Origin: Xanthocytophaga agilis
GTDB taxonomy: Bacteria > Bacteroidota > Bacteroidia > Cytophagales > 172606-1
NCBI RefSeq assembly: GCF_030068605.1
Contig: NZ_JASJOU010000003.1
Coordinates: 496,001-560,000, forward strand
Length of the DNA: 64,000 nucleotides
Reading direction: 5' to 3'
Shown: in pieces, positions 26,595 through 36,406 of the stretch
How the letters are laid out: the number at the start of each line of letters is the position of its first letter
Numbering within the stretch: position 1 is the first letter of the stretch
The notes under the pieces: model-generated
Databases searched by the model: none
What the model was told of the DNA's origin: nothing
Seen by the model: the letters and a program-made list of their open reading frames with translations, nothing else
Program-made: the position numbers and the translations under genes

Positions 26595-28979
26595 ATGCTT
26601 AAGAATCTACTACAAGTCGCGTTCCGGAACTTAACCAAAGACAAAGGTTTTAGTCTGTTAAATATTCTTGGACTAACCATTGGAATTACCTTTAGCTTAT
26701 TCTTATTGTTTTATATAAGGGATGAGCTAAACTTTGATCGTTACCATACAAAAGCAGACCATATTTACCGCATTATCACCCACCTGCAGGAACCAGAACG
26801 AACTGATCATGTAGCTATTACCCAATTTGTACTTGCCCCGGCATTGAAGAAAGAATATCCGGAAGTAGAGCAAGCGGTCCGCTTTGTCGGAAAAGGGCGA
26901 ACGCTGTTAAAAAACGGAGAGCAGCATCTTTTTGAAGACAAAATATTCTTTGCAGACAGTAATCTATTTGAGGTATTTACCTATCCCTTTCTTGAAGGAG
27001 ATCCGAAAACAGCCTTGTTAGCGCCTAACTCTATTCTATTAACAGAAACACTGGCGAAAAAACTTTTTTCAACAACTAAAGATCTAACTGGTAAATCCTT
27101 GCAAACATCTAATGGAACAGTATATAAAATAACAGGAATTCTACAGGATATACCACTTAATTCACATATCCGATTCAATGCACTCCTATCTGTAAGCACA
27201 CTCCCAAAAGACTTCGGCAATAACTGGGGTAATTTTGGCTTTTTCACCTATGTATTACTCAATCCTGCTGTAAACCCATCCGCATTTGAAAAAAAGCTGT
27301 TGCCTATGTATGATAAATACATGGCAAGTATTTTTGCACCTTTCAATGTCAAAATGCATTATGGCGTCCAACCTATTACTGATATCCATCTTCACTCTAC
27401 ACTAAATGGTGAACCTGAAGAACTCGGTAGTATGTCGTACATTTATACGTTTTCGATTGTAGCGGTATTCATGTTGCTCATTGCCAGTATCAACTACATG
27501 AATTTAACAACAGCACGATCTGCACGCAGAGCAAAGGAAATAGGTATTCGTAAAGTAGCAGGCTCGACACAATTTCAATTGATTCTGCAGTTTTTGACAG
27601 AATCAATTGTATTGACATTTGTCTCCTTTATAGTAAGCATAGTATTTATTTTTTTCCTGATTCCGGTATTTAATACATTATCAGGCAAGCTATTTAAATT
27701 TAGTACTCTTTTTCATCCGTTTACATTTCTTTCGCTGATTGGCATTATAGTACTGGTAGGTCTGATTGGAGGTAGTTATCCAGCGTTTTATCTGGCTAAA
27801 TTTAATCCTGTATCTGTATTAAAGGGCAGTCTGGCTAAAGGGTCCAGTAACATAGCCTTACGGAGAGTGTTGGTTGTAATGCAGTTTTCCATTTCTATGA
27901 TTATGTTGATCTGCACCTGGATAGTATATGACCAGTTGCAGTTTTTACGCACCAAAGATCTGGGGTATGACAAGGAACAGGTAATGGTTATTAATTTGAA
28001 CCAACAAGGTGATGTAAAGAGCAAATTACGTTTGCTTCAAAATGAATTACGTAAAAATTCACAGATAATTGATGTAAGTACATCCAATGCTACACCGGGG
28101 TCTGATGCCAGCAAAATCTTATTTGAGATAGAATCGAAAAATGGTTTTACCAATTACGCTTCTGATATTTATGGTATAGATCCATTCTATTTAAAAACAT
28201 TGGGTATTAAACTCGTTGAAGGAAGAAACTTTACCGAAACAGATCAGTCTGATACCTTACGAAGAGCCATTGTCAATGAAGCGATGCTGAAGCAAATGGG
28301 CTGGCAGGAAGCTTTAGGTAAAAAGATCCGCTTTGCAGGTGATACAGCCAATACTATGGAAGTAATTGGTGTGGTAAAAGACTTCCACCAAAGATCTCTT
28401 TATAACCCTATAGAGCCTCTCATTCTTGTATATCGGCAAAATAACAATACCATTCAGGTTAAAGTCAGCAATCAGAATATTCCTGCCACAGTTGGTTATG
28501 TAGAAAAACAGGTCAAATCCGTATTTCCGGATGAGCCATTTCAATACACCTTCCTGGATCAGGACTTTACCACTCAGTTTGCAGCCGACCAGCGGAGAGG
28601 CCAGATATTTACCGCTTTTTCATCTCTGACTATATTAATAGCCTGTCTGGGCCTATTGGGATTGGTAGCATTCACTACCCAGCAACGACAAAAGGAAATC
28701 AGCATCCGGAAAATACTGGGAGCTGAAACAGGAAACTTATTCCTTCTCATCAATAAGAATTTTCTGCTTCTGATAGGAGTAGCCTGTATTATATCCTTTC
28801 CTGTCTCGTATTATTTTATGCATCAATGGTTGAGTACTTTCCCATATCGTACACCTTTAAAGCCTGAAACCTTTATTATTTCAAGCCTGGTGATTCTACT
28901 TATCACGCTCTTAACAGTAAGCTACCATACAATCAGGGCAGCTTTATCAAATCCTGTTAACGCCTTACGATCTGAATAA
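26595..28979 (+). CDS. FtsX/MacB-type ABC transporter permease, paralogue 3 of 5
   Basis: 794 residues, the same plan: N-terminal LLQVAFRNLTKDKGFSLLN and membrane helix; periplasmic domain with TGILQDIPLNSHI; first FtsX helices with AKEIGIRKVAGSTQFQ; second periplasmic domain with VIGVVKDFHQRSLY; and last helices with QQRQKEISIRKILGAE. It ends TIRAALSNPVNALRSE. The second coupling segment departs from the KEIGIRKVLGAS of the others, so this copy is more diverged. It has its own two-dyad operator and sigma-54-like promoter, shared in type with paralogue 1. The ATPase partner is not in the window. Confidence 0.92.
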   Translation: MLKNLLQVAFRNLTKDKGFSLLNILGLTIGITFSLFLLFYIRDELNFDRYHTKADHIYRIITHLQEPERTDHVAITQFVLAPALKKEYPEVEQAVRFVGKGRTLLKNGEQHLFEDKIFFADSNLFEVFTYPFLEGDPKTALLAPNSILLTETLAKKLFSTTKDLTGKSLQTSNGTVYKITGILQDIPLNSHIRFNALLSVSTLPKDFGNNWGNFGFFTYVLLNPAVNPSAFEKKLLPMYDKYMASIFAPFNVKMHYGVQPITDIHLHSTLNGEPEELGSMSYIYTFSIVAVFMLLIASINYMNLTTARSARRAKEIGIRKVAGSTQFQLILQFLTESIVLTFVSFIVSIVFIFFLIPVFNTLSGKLFKFSTLFHPFTFLSLIGIIVLVGLIGGSYPAFYLAKFNPVSVLKGSLAKGSSNIALRRVLVVMQFSISMIMLICTWIVYDQLQFLRTKDLGYDKEQVMVINLNQQGDVKSKLRLLQNELRKNSQIIDVSTSNATPGSDASKILFEIESKNGFTNYASDIYGIDPFYLKTLGIKLVEGRNFTETDQSDTLRRAIVNEAMLKQMGWQEALGKKIRFAGDTANTMEVIGVVKDFHQRSLYNPIEPLILVYRQNNNTIQVKVSNQNIPATVGYVEKQVKSVFPDEPFQYTFLDQDFTTQFAADQRRGQIFTAFSSLTILIACLGLLGLVAFTTQQRQKEISIRKILGAETGNLFLLINKNFLLLIGVACIISFPVSYYFMHQWLSTFPYRTPLKPETFIISSLVILLITLLTVSYHTIRAALSNPVNALRSE

Positions 28980-28989
28980 GTCCAAACAA

Positions 28990-29020
28990 AGCCCATACCT
29001 AAACTTATGGGCTTGCTTTT
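28990..29020 (+). terminator. Short hairpin between permeases 3 and 4
   Basis: Stem AGCCCATA/TATGGGCT with an eight-base loop, followed by a T-rich stretch broken by other bases. It sits 10 bp past the stop of paralogue 3. It overlaps the first codons of the longest possible frame of permease 4, which argues for the later start at 29034. Confidence 0.6.
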
Positions 29021-29033
29021 AAACTTTTCTTGT

Positions 29034-31478
29034 ATGATACAGAATTATCTTAAAATCGCTCTTCGCAATTTAAATCGCTTCAGAAGCTTTGCGTTCATTA
29101 ACATTATTGGTTTGACAATGGGTATGACCTGTTGTTTTATGATTTTGTTGTTTGTGCGCAATGAATTAAGCTTTGATACTTTTCACGAAAAGTTTGACAG
29201 AATATATCGTATCACATACAATCCAAAATTTGCGGAGTTACCTACTGCACTGGCTGTGCTTCCACCCCCTGTAGCTCCTTTATTGCCTGGCTATTTTCCT
29301 CAGATGGAAACTGCTGCCCGTATGTATCGCCGTAATGCCAGTATGGCTGTCAATCAGGGCGATATAAAAAAGAGTTTTGAGGAAGAAAACTTCTTCTTTG
29401 CGGATTCTTCTATCCTGCAAATGTTCTCCTTCGCATTCCTGAAGGGAGATCCTAAAACGGCTCTTAATGAAACATTTACCATAATTCTGACAGAGGAGAT
29501 GGAGAAGAAATATTTTGGTAGTCAATCGGCATTAGGACAAACAATCCTGTTTGGAGGTATGCATCCAATGAAAGTAACAGGTGTTGTCAAAGAATTTCCA
29601 GACAACTCACATATTCATTTCAATTTCATCTCCAACTATCAAACCATGTTCGCGCTGGAGAATCCTGAAGCACGGGAAAACCTGCCTCGCAACTGGATTA
29701 TCAGCCATTCATTCACCTATGTATTATTAAAACCAAATCAGAATCCTGCATCAGTAAATGCCCGATTCCCTCAGTTTTTACTGGATCATGCTCCCAAACA
29801 ATTCAGCAAAGACATAGAATATCAGTTACAACCGATGCGTGATTTTCACCTCAGATCTAATCTGGGAGGAGAAGCTGAGGCTCCTGGAAATATCACTTAT
29901 TTATATGTGTTTACAGGTGTTGCTTTTATTACATTACTGATTGCTTGTATCAACTTTGTCAACCTTTCTACAGCTCGTTCACTGAAACGTGCTAAAGAAG
30001 TAGGTATGCGTAAAGTACTGGGGGCAGAGAGAAAACACCTTATTCAGCAGTTTCTAGGTGAATCCTTTTTACTGGCGTCGATTGCCTTTCTATGTTCGTT
30101 TATCCTGATTCAGTTATTCTTACCTGTAATGAATACACTAACAGGAAAACACTTGTCATTCTCTACTTTACTAAATGATCCTATTCTCATACCTTCCTTT
30201 ATTGGAATATTTCTCATAACCAGTTTGCTGGCAGGTAGCTATCCGGCATTTTTCGTATCAGCCTTCCAGCCTATTACTACATTAAAAGGAAGCTATACCA
30301 GTGAAAAAGCGAAGGGAGGAATTTTGCGGCAAGCATTGGTGGTTGTACAGTTTGCAGCATCTATAGGGCTAATCATTGCGGCAAGCATCGCCTTCAATCA
30401 GTTGCATTTTATGCGTAATCAACCTTTAGGATTTGAGAAAGACTACATTATTACGGCACCTCTGTTTAGTCAGAACCTGAACAATATATTCCTTCCATCT
30501 AACGATAGCCTGTATCAAAAGATCAAAACGTTTAGAAATGTACTAAAACAGAATCCGTCTATTGAGGAAGTAACATTATCCAGTCAGGCATTGGGTCAGG
30601 GAAGCACACGAAGAGGAATTGTACCGGAAGGCTTTACAAAAGAAGACAACAAATTTATTGCCTGTCTGGCAGTAGATTACAACTTTCTGAAAACCTATAA
30701 CATGAAATTACTGGCAGGACGGGATTTTTCGGAAGACTTTGAAACAGATAAACAGGCCGCCTTTCTTATCACTGAAACCGGAGCTAAATCGTTCGGATGG
30801 ACTACTCCGGCTAAAGCCTTGGGTAAAACTATTGACAGAGAAGGAAAACAAGGAAAGATTATTGGAGTAATACAGGATTTTCATGCAGAAACATTGTCTC
30901 AACCATTGGAAGGTGTTCTTATAGATGTTGATATTCCTCAACTGAACTTATTCTCAATAAAGATCAGTTCAAGCAATGTACCTCAGACACTCAGTTTCCT
31001 GGAGAAGAAATGGTCTGAGTATTTCCCGGAAAAGGCATTTGAATATGACTTTCTTGATACATCCATTGCCCGTCAGTACGAAAGTGATCAGCGTCTGGGA
31101 AATATCATCAGCTACTTTGCCGGGTTGGTTGTTCTTATTTCCTGCCTGGGTCTGTATGGTCTTATTTCTCTGGTAGCACAACAAAAAGTAAAGGAAATAG
31201 GTATTCGAAAAGTATTGGGAGCTTCGATCAGTCAGATAGTAATCCTTCTGTCAAAAGATTTTATCAAACTTGTCCTTATCTCATTTGTTATTGCGGTCCC
31301 TGTTGCGTGGTACTTTATGAATAAATGGCTACAAGGATTTGCCTTTCGGATTGATATTTCGTGGTGGATATTTTTACTGGCAGGTATTCTGGCAATGATT
31401 GTAGCTCAGGCCACAGTAAGCTATCAGGCCATTCGTGCAGCAAGAGCTAATCCTGTCAAATCCCTTAGATCTGAATAA
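29034..31478 (+). CDS. FtsX/MacB-type ABC transporter permease, paralogue 4 of 5
   Basis: 814 residues from the ATG at 29034. A start 27 bp earlier is open but lies inside a hairpin and adds residues absent in the paralogues. N-terminal IQNYLKIALRNLNRFRSFAF and membrane helix, periplasmic domain with VTGVVKEFPDNSHIHF, first coupling segment AKEVGMRKVLGAERKH, second periplasmic domain with IIGVIQDFHAETLS, second coupling segment QQKVKEIGIRKVLGAS. It ends AIRAARANPVKSLRSE. Only 54 bp separate it from paralogue 3, so it could be read in part from the promoter of that gene if the hairpin between them leaks. Confidence 0.9.
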   Translation: MIQNYLKIALRNLNRFRSFAFINIIGLTMGMTCCFMILLFVRNELSFDTFHEKFDRIYRITYNPKFAELPTALAVLPPPVAPLLPGYFPQMETAARMYRRNASMAVNQGDIKKSFEEENFFFADSSILQMFSFAFLKGDPKTALNETFTIILTEEMEKKYFGSQSALGQTILFGGMHPMKVTGVVKEFPDNSHIHFNFISNYQTMFALENPEARENLPRNWIISHSFTYVLLKPNQNPASVNARFPQFLLDHAPKQFSKDIEYQLQPMRDFHLRSNLGGEAEAPGNITYLYVFTGVAFITLLIACINFVNLSTARSLKRAKEVGMRKVLGAERKHLIQQFLGESFLLASIAFLCSFILIQLFLPVMNTLTGKHLSFSTLLNDPILIPSFIGIFLITSLLAGSYPAFFVSAFQPITTLKGSYTSEKAKGGILRQALVVVQFAASIGLIIAASIAFNQLHFMRNQPLGFEKDYIITAPLFSQNLNNIFLPSNDSLYQKIKTFRNVLKQNPSIEEVTLSSQALGQGSTRRGIVPEGFTKEDNKFIACLAVDYNFLKTYNMKLLAGRDFSEDFETDKQAAFLITETGAKSFGWTTPAKALGKTIDREGKQGKIIGVIQDFHAETLSQPLEGVLIDVDIPQLNLFSIKISSSNVPQTLSFLEKKWSEYFPEKAFEYDFLDTSIARQYESDQRLGNIISYFAGLVVLISCLGLYGLISLVAQQKVKEIGIRKVLGASISQIVILLSKDFIKLVLISFVIAVPVAWYFMNKWLQGFAFRIDISWWIFLLAGILAMIVAQATVSYQAIRAARANPVKSLRSE

Positions 31479-31539
31479 AGATCACCGTTCGATAAAATAA
31501 ATTTTCCAGAATCTAACTCACCTAACGAATCAAACAACT

Positions 31540-33969
31540 ATGCTAAGAAACTACTTTAAGATTGCAATGCGGAATCTGTGGCGTAACAAAGGTTTTTCAG
31601 CAACAAACATCTTTGGTTTATCTATTGGTATTGCCACCTGTCTGTTAATTATGTTATATGTTCTGGATGAGATCAGCTATGATCGTTTTTACTCCAACGC
31701 AGATCGTATATACAGACTTAATTCGGATATCAAATTTGGAGGCAATCAGATGAGTCTAGCTGTAATGCCCGCCCCAACTGGTGCTGCATTGGTGCGTGAT
31801 TACCCATTGGTAGAAGCTGCTGCACGTATACGACAAACAGGAAGTATACTGGTAAAAAAAGGAAACGAAAACATCAAAGAAGATGGACAAAATGTCGGCT
31901 ATGCAGACTCAACTATTTTCAGAGTTTTCTCTTTTCCAATGCTGTATGGCAACCCAGACAAAGCACTTACAGAGCCTCATACACTTGTTATTTCTGAACG
32001 AATAGCCCAGAAATACTTTGGGGAGTCCAATGTGGTAGGTAAAACAATGATTCTGGATGATAAACAACCCTACAAAGTAGTGGGTGTTATAGAGAATCTT
32101 CCAACCAATTCACATTTAAAAATTGATTTCTTTCTTACGATGCTTGACCATGAAGATAGTAAGATTGATAATTGGGTAAGTCACAACTACACCACCTATT
32201 TATTGTTGAAAGAGGGAGTAAAACCAGCTCAGTTAGAAGCAGTATTTGATAATCTACTTTTAAAATATGTAGGCCCCCAAATAAAACAAGCATTTGGCTC
32301 TACGCTGAATGACTTAAAAAAGTCAGGAAGCTATCTTAATTATAGCCTGATGCCTGTTTCTGATATCCATCTGTATTCAGACCGTGTGGCTGAAGTATCT
32401 CCTAATAGTAATGTTCAGTATGTTTATATTTTCTCTGCTGTAGCCTTTTTCATACTGCTTATTGCCTGTATCAACTTTATGAACCTGGCTACAGCCCGTT
32501 CAGCTAATCGAGCAAAAGAAGTAGGTGTACGAAAAGTTCTTGGATCTTACCGGAGCAGTTTAATTTATCAGTTTCTTACAGAATCTATTTTGTTAACAGG
32601 TATTGCGTTTGTCCTTGCATTGGGTATAGGAGTGATATTACTCCCTTTATTTAATGACTTATCAGGCAAACAAATGACTATGTCTGTCATTGAACATCCC
32701 CTGATTATACCTGTACTATTATTATTCACCCTATTTACAGGTTTATTGGCAGGAAGTTATCCGGCATTCTTTTTATCTGCATTTGAGCCTATTCAGGTAT
32801 TAAAGGGTAAGCTAAGTCAAGGAGCTAAAAGCAGTAGCTTACGGAGTTCATTGGTTGTATTTCAGTTTCTGGCCTCTGTCTTTTTGATTATATGTACTGT
32901 TGTTATCTATCAGCAACTCACCTTCATTCAAAACAAACAATTAGGGTTCAATAAAGAACAGGTACTTATTGTTAATGATGCCAGTGCATTAGGAAACAGC
33001 ACAGAAAGCTTCAAAAATGAAGTCTTGCGTTTGGAAGAAGTGAAAAATGGAACTATTACCGGATATCTTCCTGTACCCTCCTGGCGTAGCGACAATCTTT
33101 ATTTTCCGGAAGGAGAAATAAGACAGGATAAAGCAGTCTCTATACAAAGCTGGAATGTAGATTATGATTATATTCAAACGATGGGAATGCAGATCATTAA
33201 AGGCCGAGACTTTGATAAACAGTTACCGACAGACTCTTCTGGTATTATTATTAATGAAACTGCTGCTAAACTCTTTGGTTATTCCAATCCGATTGGAAGA
33301 CGCATCTCTGCTTTAACTGATTTTAAAACTCAGCAAACACGTGCCTACACAATCGTTGGAGTAGTCAAAAACTTTAATTTTGAGTCTCTGAGACAAAATA
33401 TTGGTGCTGTATGCTTTACACTTGGAAATGCACCTGGCAGTGTTAGTTTTCGTCTGAGTACAGAAAATATACCTGCTACTATTTCAAAAATTGAAGCCAA
33501 ATGGAAAACTATTGCTCCGGGGCAGCCATTTAACTATCAGTTTATGGATGAGGCATTTACCAACGTATATCAGAGTGAGCAAAAAGTGGGTAAGCTATTT
33601 ATCACATTTGCCCTACTTGCTATCTTTATAGCTTGTCTGGGCTTATTTGGATTATCAGCCTATTCAGCTGAACAACGTACCAAAGAAATTGGTATTAGGA
33701 AAGTTCTCGGAGCCAGTATATCCAATATTGTTGCCCTGTTATCCAAAGATTTTTTAAAACTCATATTGATTGCCAATGGTATAGCCTTTCCATTAGCCTA
33801 CTGGGCTATGAGTACCTGGTTACAGGACTTTGCTTTTAAGGTCAACATTCAGTGGTGGGTGTTTTTGATAGCAGGTATAGCAGCTTTGTTGATTGCTTTG
33901 TTAACCGTAAGCTTCCAGGCCATCAAGGCAGCCTTGATCAATCCGGTTAAATCTTTGCGATCTGAATAA
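31540..33969 (+). CDS. FtsX/MacB-type ABC transporter permease, paralogue 5 of 5
   Basis: 809 residues. N-terminal LRNYFKIAMRNLWRNKGFSA and membrane helix, periplasmic domain with VVGVIENLPTNSHLKI, first coupling segment AKEVGVRKVLGSYRSS, second periplasmic domain with IVGVVKNFNFESLR, second coupling segment EQRTKEIGIRKVLGAS. It ends AIKAALINPVKSLRSE. The last 60 codons share a 20-base exact match with paralogue 1, evidence that the genes arose by duplication. 61 bp separate it from paralogue 4, with no hairpin between, so the two may be co-transcribed. A strong terminator follows. Confidence 0.92.
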   Translation: MLRNYFKIAMRNLWRNKGFSATNIFGLSIGIATCLLIMLYVLDEISYDRFYSNADRIYRLNSDIKFGGNQMSLAVMPAPTGAALVRDYPLVEAAARIRQTGSILVKKGNENIKEDGQNVGYADSTIFRVFSFPMLYGNPDKALTEPHTLVISERIAQKYFGESNVVGKTMILDDKQPYKVVGVIENLPTNSHLKIDFFLTMLDHEDSKIDNWVSHNYTTYLLLKEGVKPAQLEAVFDNLLLKYVGPQIKQAFGSTLNDLKKSGSYLNYSLMPVSDIHLYSDRVAEVSPNSNVQYVYIFSAVAFFILLIACINFMNLATARSANRAKEVGVRKVLGSYRSSLIYQFLTESILLTGIAFVLALGIGVILLPLFNDLSGKQMTMSVIEHPLIIPVLLLFTLFTGLLAGSYPAFFLSAFEPIQVLKGKLSQGAKSSSLRSSLVVFQFLASVFLIICTVVIYQQLTFIQNKQLGFNKEQVLIVNDASALGNSTESFKNEVLRLEEVKNGTITGYLPVPSWRSDNLYFPEGEIRQDKAVSIQSWNVDYDYIQTMGMQIIKGRDFDKQLPTDSSGIIINETAAKLFGYSNPIGRRISALTDFKTQQTRAYTIVGVVKNFNFESLRQNIGAVCFTLGNAPGSVSFRLSTENIPATISKIEAKWKTIAPGQPFNYQFMDEAFTNVYQSEQKVGKLFITFALLAIFIACLGLFGLSAYSAEQRTKEIGIRKVLGASISNIVALLSKDFLKLILIANGIAFPLAYWAMSTWLQDFAFKVNIQWWVFLIAGIAALLIALLTVSFQAIKAALINPVKSLRSE

Positions 33970-33986
33970 TATAAGAATCTGATTTC

Positions 33987-34039
33987 TACAATCCTCAGAA
34001 ACTATCAACAAAGGCTAGCTTCTGGGGATTGTATTTTTT
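33987..34039 (+). terminator. Terminator closing the permease cluster
   Basis: A 14-bp stem, TACAATCCTCAGAA with its complement (one G-T wobble), a 19-base loop, and a TTTTTT run. It reaches the stop codon of the convergent minus-strand gene at 34038. Confidence 0.75.
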
Positions 34040-34652
34040 AGAATGTAAGTGCTAAACCGGTTGAAGGTCTGACAATGGTACGATCCAGATCTTTTCCATA
34101 CAACAGATTACAGTTTATTGTCCAGGCAACAGAACCCAGTTTAAGCTGAACTCCTGCTGTAGAGGAATAATAATCAAAATGATCTCTTTGTAAAGAAGTA
34201 CCGTCGCTATTTGCCAGTAACTGATTACCAAAATATTGAGTCCCCGAACCAGTACTGACTCGTAATACCTCCGCAATAAGGAACCCCACCTCCCATTGAT
34301 AATGCAGATTGTAACGATTCTGCTCGGTCTCGTTGACAATTGTAAACTTTTGATCCTGAATCATAGAGGTTATTGTAGTTCGATTCAAACTTCCTGCACT
34401 ACCATACACACCAAGATATGTTTTCTTATGATCTTTACTCTCTGCTAGCTTTATTCCTACCAGTCCATCCAGTTGCCAGTTCAGGTGATTTTCTTCGAAT
34501 TGATCAAAGCTCTGATTACCGGGTCCCAAGTAGTAATTTACAGCACCTCCCAATTGTACTTTAATCCCTCCACCCTCTTTTTGTGCCATGGTCAGCGTTG
34601 AAAATCCCAGAAATAGAATTAATGTATATAATGTAAAAACAAATGTTTTCAT
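34038..34652 (-). CDS. Outer-membrane beta-barrel-like hypothetical protein
   Basis: 204 residues with a signal peptide (hydrophobic 5-22, ending TMAQKEG). The mature part is rich in alternating polar/hydrophobic strands (GGIKVQLGGAVNYYLGP, HYQWEVGFLIAEVLRVSTG, AGVQLKLGSVAWTINCNLLYG) and ends TGLALTF with a terminal Phe, as in outer-membrane barrels. No family recognised. It is the third gene of a tight leftward operon, 12 bp after the gene at 34665, and ends at the terminator shared with permease 5. Confidence 0.7.
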   Translation of the reverse strand: MKTFVFTLYTLILFLGFSTLTMAQKEGGGIKVQLGGAVNYYLGPGNQSFDQFEENHLNWQLDGLVGIKLAESKDHKKTYLGVYGSAGSLNRTTITSMIQDQKFTIVNETEQNRYNLHYQWEVGFLIAEVLRVSTGSGTQYFGNQLLANSDGTSLQRDHFDYYSSTAGVQLKLGSVAWTINCNLLYGKDLDRTIVRPSTGLALTF

Positions 34653-34664
34653 AGTTGTAATATG

Positions 34665-35612
34665 TTATAGTTTATACCCAATCCCAAACTGCAGTATAGT
34701 CAGACCTGCACCAATATCACCAAATACCATCAAACCTGGCTGCGCTTCATAATCCACCCCTATTCGCGCCTGGATACCAAGACTAAATGCACGACTATTG
34801 GAACGTACCTGCAACATGCGATCATCATTGTTATCAACAGCTAGAACCGACTCTGACTTCAGGAATGAACCATTGATCCCAATTCCTACCAAGATATAAG
34901 GTTTTGCACGTCCTGTACCAAACCTACGTTTCGCATATGCATTCAGCAAAAGCAGCGTTTCATTTAACTTTCGGTTAATCTGCAGGCTGTCATAAGAATC
35001 ATACTCATTCTGTGTAAACCGAAATCCAGCTACCCCAAATGTAATCCCCATACGAAAGTTTTCTTTAAACTGGGCATCGTAGCTAAATCCTATTCCGGGA
35101 AACCTAAGAGCAGAAGTATACTGATCTATATTACTAACTTTCGTAAATCCTCTGATGAATCCCAGATGGAAATGAATTTCTGGTTGGGAAAAGTTTTCAC
35201 GGGCAAAAAACTTATCTACTTTCTTATCAGCAGATTCTTTCTGGTCTTCCTGAGAAACAGTATCAACTTTTGCAGTGTCAACAGCAACAGCTGCAGGGGG
35301 CTGAACCGATTGCCTAAAAAAACTACTATCACTCTTAGCCAGAATATCTTTTACCTGATTTCGATAGCTTATAGCATATACATCTGTTCTGGGCATAGTA
35401 TAAATTGGCCCATCCGGAATATCTGTCCGTTTGTATTTGACATATTGTAAATCAACTTCGGTAACCAAGCCATAAACTATATCACCATTTTTCTTGATAA
35501 TCACATCAAAAGAATTGGAAACAGGTTGACTTTGTGCATAGCTCATCATAGTGCTTATGAACATCAGACTTACCAGTACACTTTTTAGAATTGTATTTTT
35601 CATAATTCTCAT
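34665..35612 (-). CDS. Outer-membrane beta-barrel-like protein, unknown function
   Basis: 315 residues with a signal peptide ending MMSYAQSQ. Residues 30-110 form a small beta domain (FDVIIKKNGDIVYGLVTEVDLQYV) followed by an Asp/Lys-rich linker (about 110-145). The last 170 residues look like an outer-membrane barrel (EIHFHLGFIRGFTKV, ILVGIGINGSFLK, GDIGAGLTILQFGIGYKL). The start overlaps the stop of the preceding gene by 4 bp (ATGA), a sign of translational coupling; the ATG at 35603 is an alternative. The linked small domain and barrel are seen in other Bacteroidota proteins, but no function is known to me. Confidence 0.7.
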   Translation of the reverse strand: MRIMKNTILKSVLVSLMFISTMMSYAQSQPVSNSFDVIIKKNGDIVYGLVTEVDLQYVKYKRTDIPDGPIYTMPRTDVYAISYRNQVKDILAKSDSSFFRQSVQPPAAVAVDTAKVDTVSQEDQKESADKKVDKFFARENFSQPEIHFHLGFIRGFTKVSNIDQYTSALRFPGIGFSYDAQFKENFRMGITFGVAGFRFTQNEYDSYDSLQINRKLNETLLLLNAYAKRRFGTGRAKPYILVGIGINGSFLKSESVLAVDNNDDRMLQVRSNSRAFSLGIQARIGVDYEAQPGLMVFGDIGAGLTILQFGIGYKL

Positions 35613-36193
35613 AAATTACTGTTTTGCCATTTCTGGTAGGTGATATCTTTGAATATGCCATTTGTTCCCTCTAATACCTGTGTTGAGTCTTGTGTATTTA
35701 CCAAATGAAAAGCAAATGTTCCTGCAATCAGATTCTTATCTGTGCTCTGCCGATCAATTTGCAGAAAAGTAGTAGAATCAGGGTTTATTAGTTGGTAGGA
35801 AGTATACTCATCATTAGAAACCTGATCCAGCACCTCCGCCTCTGTTATTTTTCCATATTCTGAGAATTGGGTAGAGTATCGTCCTTTTAACTGATCCGGT
35901 TGTTGAACAGCAAACCGAATAGTAATCTTTCGGTTTAACCCTGCTTCATTCTGCCCATTCAAAATCATGCGATATGTATAATACAACAGGCCAGCGGTGT
36001 CGGTCTCACTTTTGTAAACTATTGCTTTTTCAAGGCCTACTACGAACGTATTTCGAGATTGCCAGGCTTTGCCATTGATATCCACAGAAATTTCAGGATC
36101 TCTCACAATCCCTATGTCATCAACAGAATGATTACAGGCTATTGTTGTTAATGCCAGGCCTAGAACTAATGCCTGTATAAGTTTTTTTTTCAT
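35609..36193 (-). CDS. Hypothetical lipoprotein, first gene of an envelope operon
   Basis: 194 residues from the ATG at 36193; a start 33 bp upstream is open but would break the signal peptide. The signal ends in TIACNHSV with the lipid-bearing Cys near residue 20. The mature part is beta-rich: EISVDINGKAWQSRN followed by YRMILNGQNEAGLNRKITIRFA and FAFHLVNTQDSTQVLEGTNGIF, the pattern of small beta-sandwich lipoproteins of this phylum (DUF6252-like, low confidence). It heads a three-gene leftward operon with two barrel-like proteins, so the set may form one envelope complex. Confidence 0.7.
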   Translation of the reverse strand: MKKKLIQALVLGLALTTIACNHSVDDIGIVRDPEISVDINGKAWQSRNTFVVGLEKAIVYKSETDTAGLLYYTYRMILNGQNEAGLNRKITIRFAVQQPDQLKGRYSTQFSEYGKITEAEVLDQVSNDEYTSYQLINPDSTTFLQIDRQSTDKNLIAGTFAFHLVNTQDSTQVLEGTNGIFKDITYQKWQNSNL

Positions 36194-36406
36194 GTAAATC
36201 GGAGAATAATTACTGCAAACAGGCAAAATTTCATGCCGTTATTCGTTTTATATCCAGATTCGAAAATGTTTCCCATACAGTGGTCTATTGAGTACAAAGT
36301 GTAGAATACACACTACAGTAAGAGGCTTTTAGCTAAAGAAATAGTTACAAGCCAGCATTTTTCGGCAATTATCTTTACTTTTAACAATTCAGTCTATTTC
36401 AAGTCT

